This document shows, one piece after another, positions 6,020 through 6,567 of a stretch of 6,567 nt of DNA. The stretch covers positions 1-6,567 of the forward strand of contig URYK01000086.1 of the NCBI GenBank assembly GCA_900552125.1, read 5' to 3'. The stretch comes from an uncultured Solobacterium sp. (GTDB lineage Bacteria > Bacillota_I > Bacilli_A > Erysipelotrichales > Erysipelotrichaceae). The notes under the pieces are model-generated. The model did no database searches, was not told where the DNA came from, and saw nothing but the letters and a program-made list of their open reading frames with translations. The position numbers and the translations under genes were made by a program. Each line of letters opens with the position of its first letter. Position 1 is the stretch's first letter.

Positions 6020-6066
6020 AAAAATAACAGTCGAAAAAAGAGGTTTTATTTTTAGGGGGTATTGGG

Positions 6067-6522
6067 ATGAGTGATTTATCATTATTTAAAGCATTCTTGG
6101 TAGAAGCAAAGAAAAATTCTTATAATGGTCGAAATAAAAAAGTTCAATCTTCTAAACCAAACTCAGATGATTTTACTTTCAAAAAATACGATTATTACTA
6201 CCTAGATAGCCACATAGGTAAACAAAGGTTTATTGGTCAAGAAGTTATTTGGAAAGATGAAAGATCTTTTTGGGGAATGAACTATGCTGGAAAATTATTA
6301 ACTAATGATATTCCACGTGGTTTTTCAGACTTTTTATCAGAAGCTTTATCTAGAGTTTCTGAAGATGCTCCTTATAGAGGACCAAAGAGTTTTAGAAAAT
6401 CTGACTTTGAATATCAATGTCTTTGGAACGGAGAGGTTGATTCTTTTAAAGGTGAAGAGTTTATATCTTATAAAGGGACTCCAATATTTAAATTAGATTT
6501 TCATGGTGGAACAATAAGATAG
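6067..6522 (+). CDS. DUF5680-like protein of unknown function
   Basis: A 151-residue soluble protein without signal peptide or membrane segment. The order of motifs fits the DUF5680 family as I know it: an N-terminal FLVEAKKNSYNG (10-21), KPNSDDFTFKKYDYYYLDS (30-48), G-x-x-F-x-G-x-E-x-x-W (51-62), WGMNYAG (69-75), EDAPYRGP (99-106) and the C-terminal FHGGTI (145-150). Some relatives carry an N-terminal helix-turn-helix; this one is the stand-alone domain. ATG 6067 has AGGGGG (6054-6059) 7 bases upstream. The biochemical role of the family is unknown to me. Its own promoter candidate and following inverted repeat suggest a single-gene transcript. The family call is from memory of conserved motifs and was not searched. 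Confidence 0.8.
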   Translation: MSDLSLFKAFLVEAKKNSYNGRNKKVQSSKPNSDDFTFKKYDYYYLDSHIGKQRFIGQEVIWKDERSFWGMNYAGKLLTNDIPRGFSDFLSEALSRVSEDAPYRGPKSFRKSDFEYQCLWNGEVDSFKGEEFISYKGTPIFKLDFHGGTIR

Positions 6523-6538
6523 TAAATAAAATTAGAGC

Positions 6539-6567
6539 GATACTAAGGTAAGCATTATCTTAATATC
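6539..6567. terminator. Imperfect inverted repeat at the right edge, possible terminator
   Basis: TAAGGTAA (6544-6551) pairs with TTATCTTA (6555-6562) around GCA with one G-U wobble. After a C/A mismatch the outer GATA (6539-6542) pairs with TATC (6564-6567), ending exactly at the window edge. It starts 16 bases after the DUF5680-like stop codon, so it may terminate that gene. Whether a T-run follows cannot be seen. Confidence 0.4.

Noticed and set aside
6305..6496. 63-codon plus-strand frame inside the DUF5680-like gene
   Set aside because: Overlaps a protein with recognisable family motifs in another frame and has no independent start signals.
6538..6543. CGATAC, resembling the core of the 106-136 repeats
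   Set aside because: Only the six-base core matches, it is single, and it lies inside the terminal inverted repeat; chance is sufficient explanation.

Overview
The window is a chromosomal segment from a low-GC Gram-positive bacterium. It is AT-rich throughout, has AGGAGG-type ribosome binding sites, a T-box riboswitch and an AraC-type (YesN-like) response regulator. I would place it in the Firmicutes, in a clostridial or Erysipelotrichia-like lineage, but I cannot name a genus from this sequence.

Layout, left to right. Bases 1-46 are unusually GC-rich (29 of 46) and end in a strong hairpin; they are probably the tail of a feature entering from the left. Bases 73-136 hold a pair of near-identical 11-bp direct repeats exactly 20 bp apart, next to a candidate leftward -10 box. 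This looks like an operator/promoter for a leftward gene outside the window. Bases 146-2624 (minus strand) are a two-component operon. A YesM-type membrane histidine kinase (942-2624) is followed, with an 8-bp overlap, by a YesN-type receiver/AraC response regulator (158-949); a hairpin spans the regulator's stop codon. Bases 2823-5367 (minus strand) are the methionyl-tRNA synthetase unit: a sigma-A promoter, a T-box leader of about 280 nt, metG, a 63-residue two-helix membrane protein starting on the base after the metG stop, and a clear rho-independent terminator. Bases 5409-6567 (plus strand) carry two apparently separate genes: a short FUSC/aromatic-acid-exporter-like membrane protein and a DUF5680-like protein. 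Each has its own promoter candidate, and a long imperfect inverted repeat reaches the right edge.

How the parts work together. The kinase probably senses an extracytoplasmic signal and phosphorylates Asp55 of the regulator, which then binds paired direct repeats at its target promoters. In related systems the targets are commonly carbohydrate transporter genes. The repeats just beyond the regulator gene are the best operator candidate here. The metG unit is controlled separately: uncharged tRNA should bind the T-box leader and stabilise the antiterminator, so that synthetase is made when charging falls. The right-hand genes show no functional link to either system.

I see no transposase, CRISPR array, tRNA gene or toxin-antitoxin pair, and no convincing new multigene system. 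The most useful new observation is the putative response-regulator operator at 106-136.
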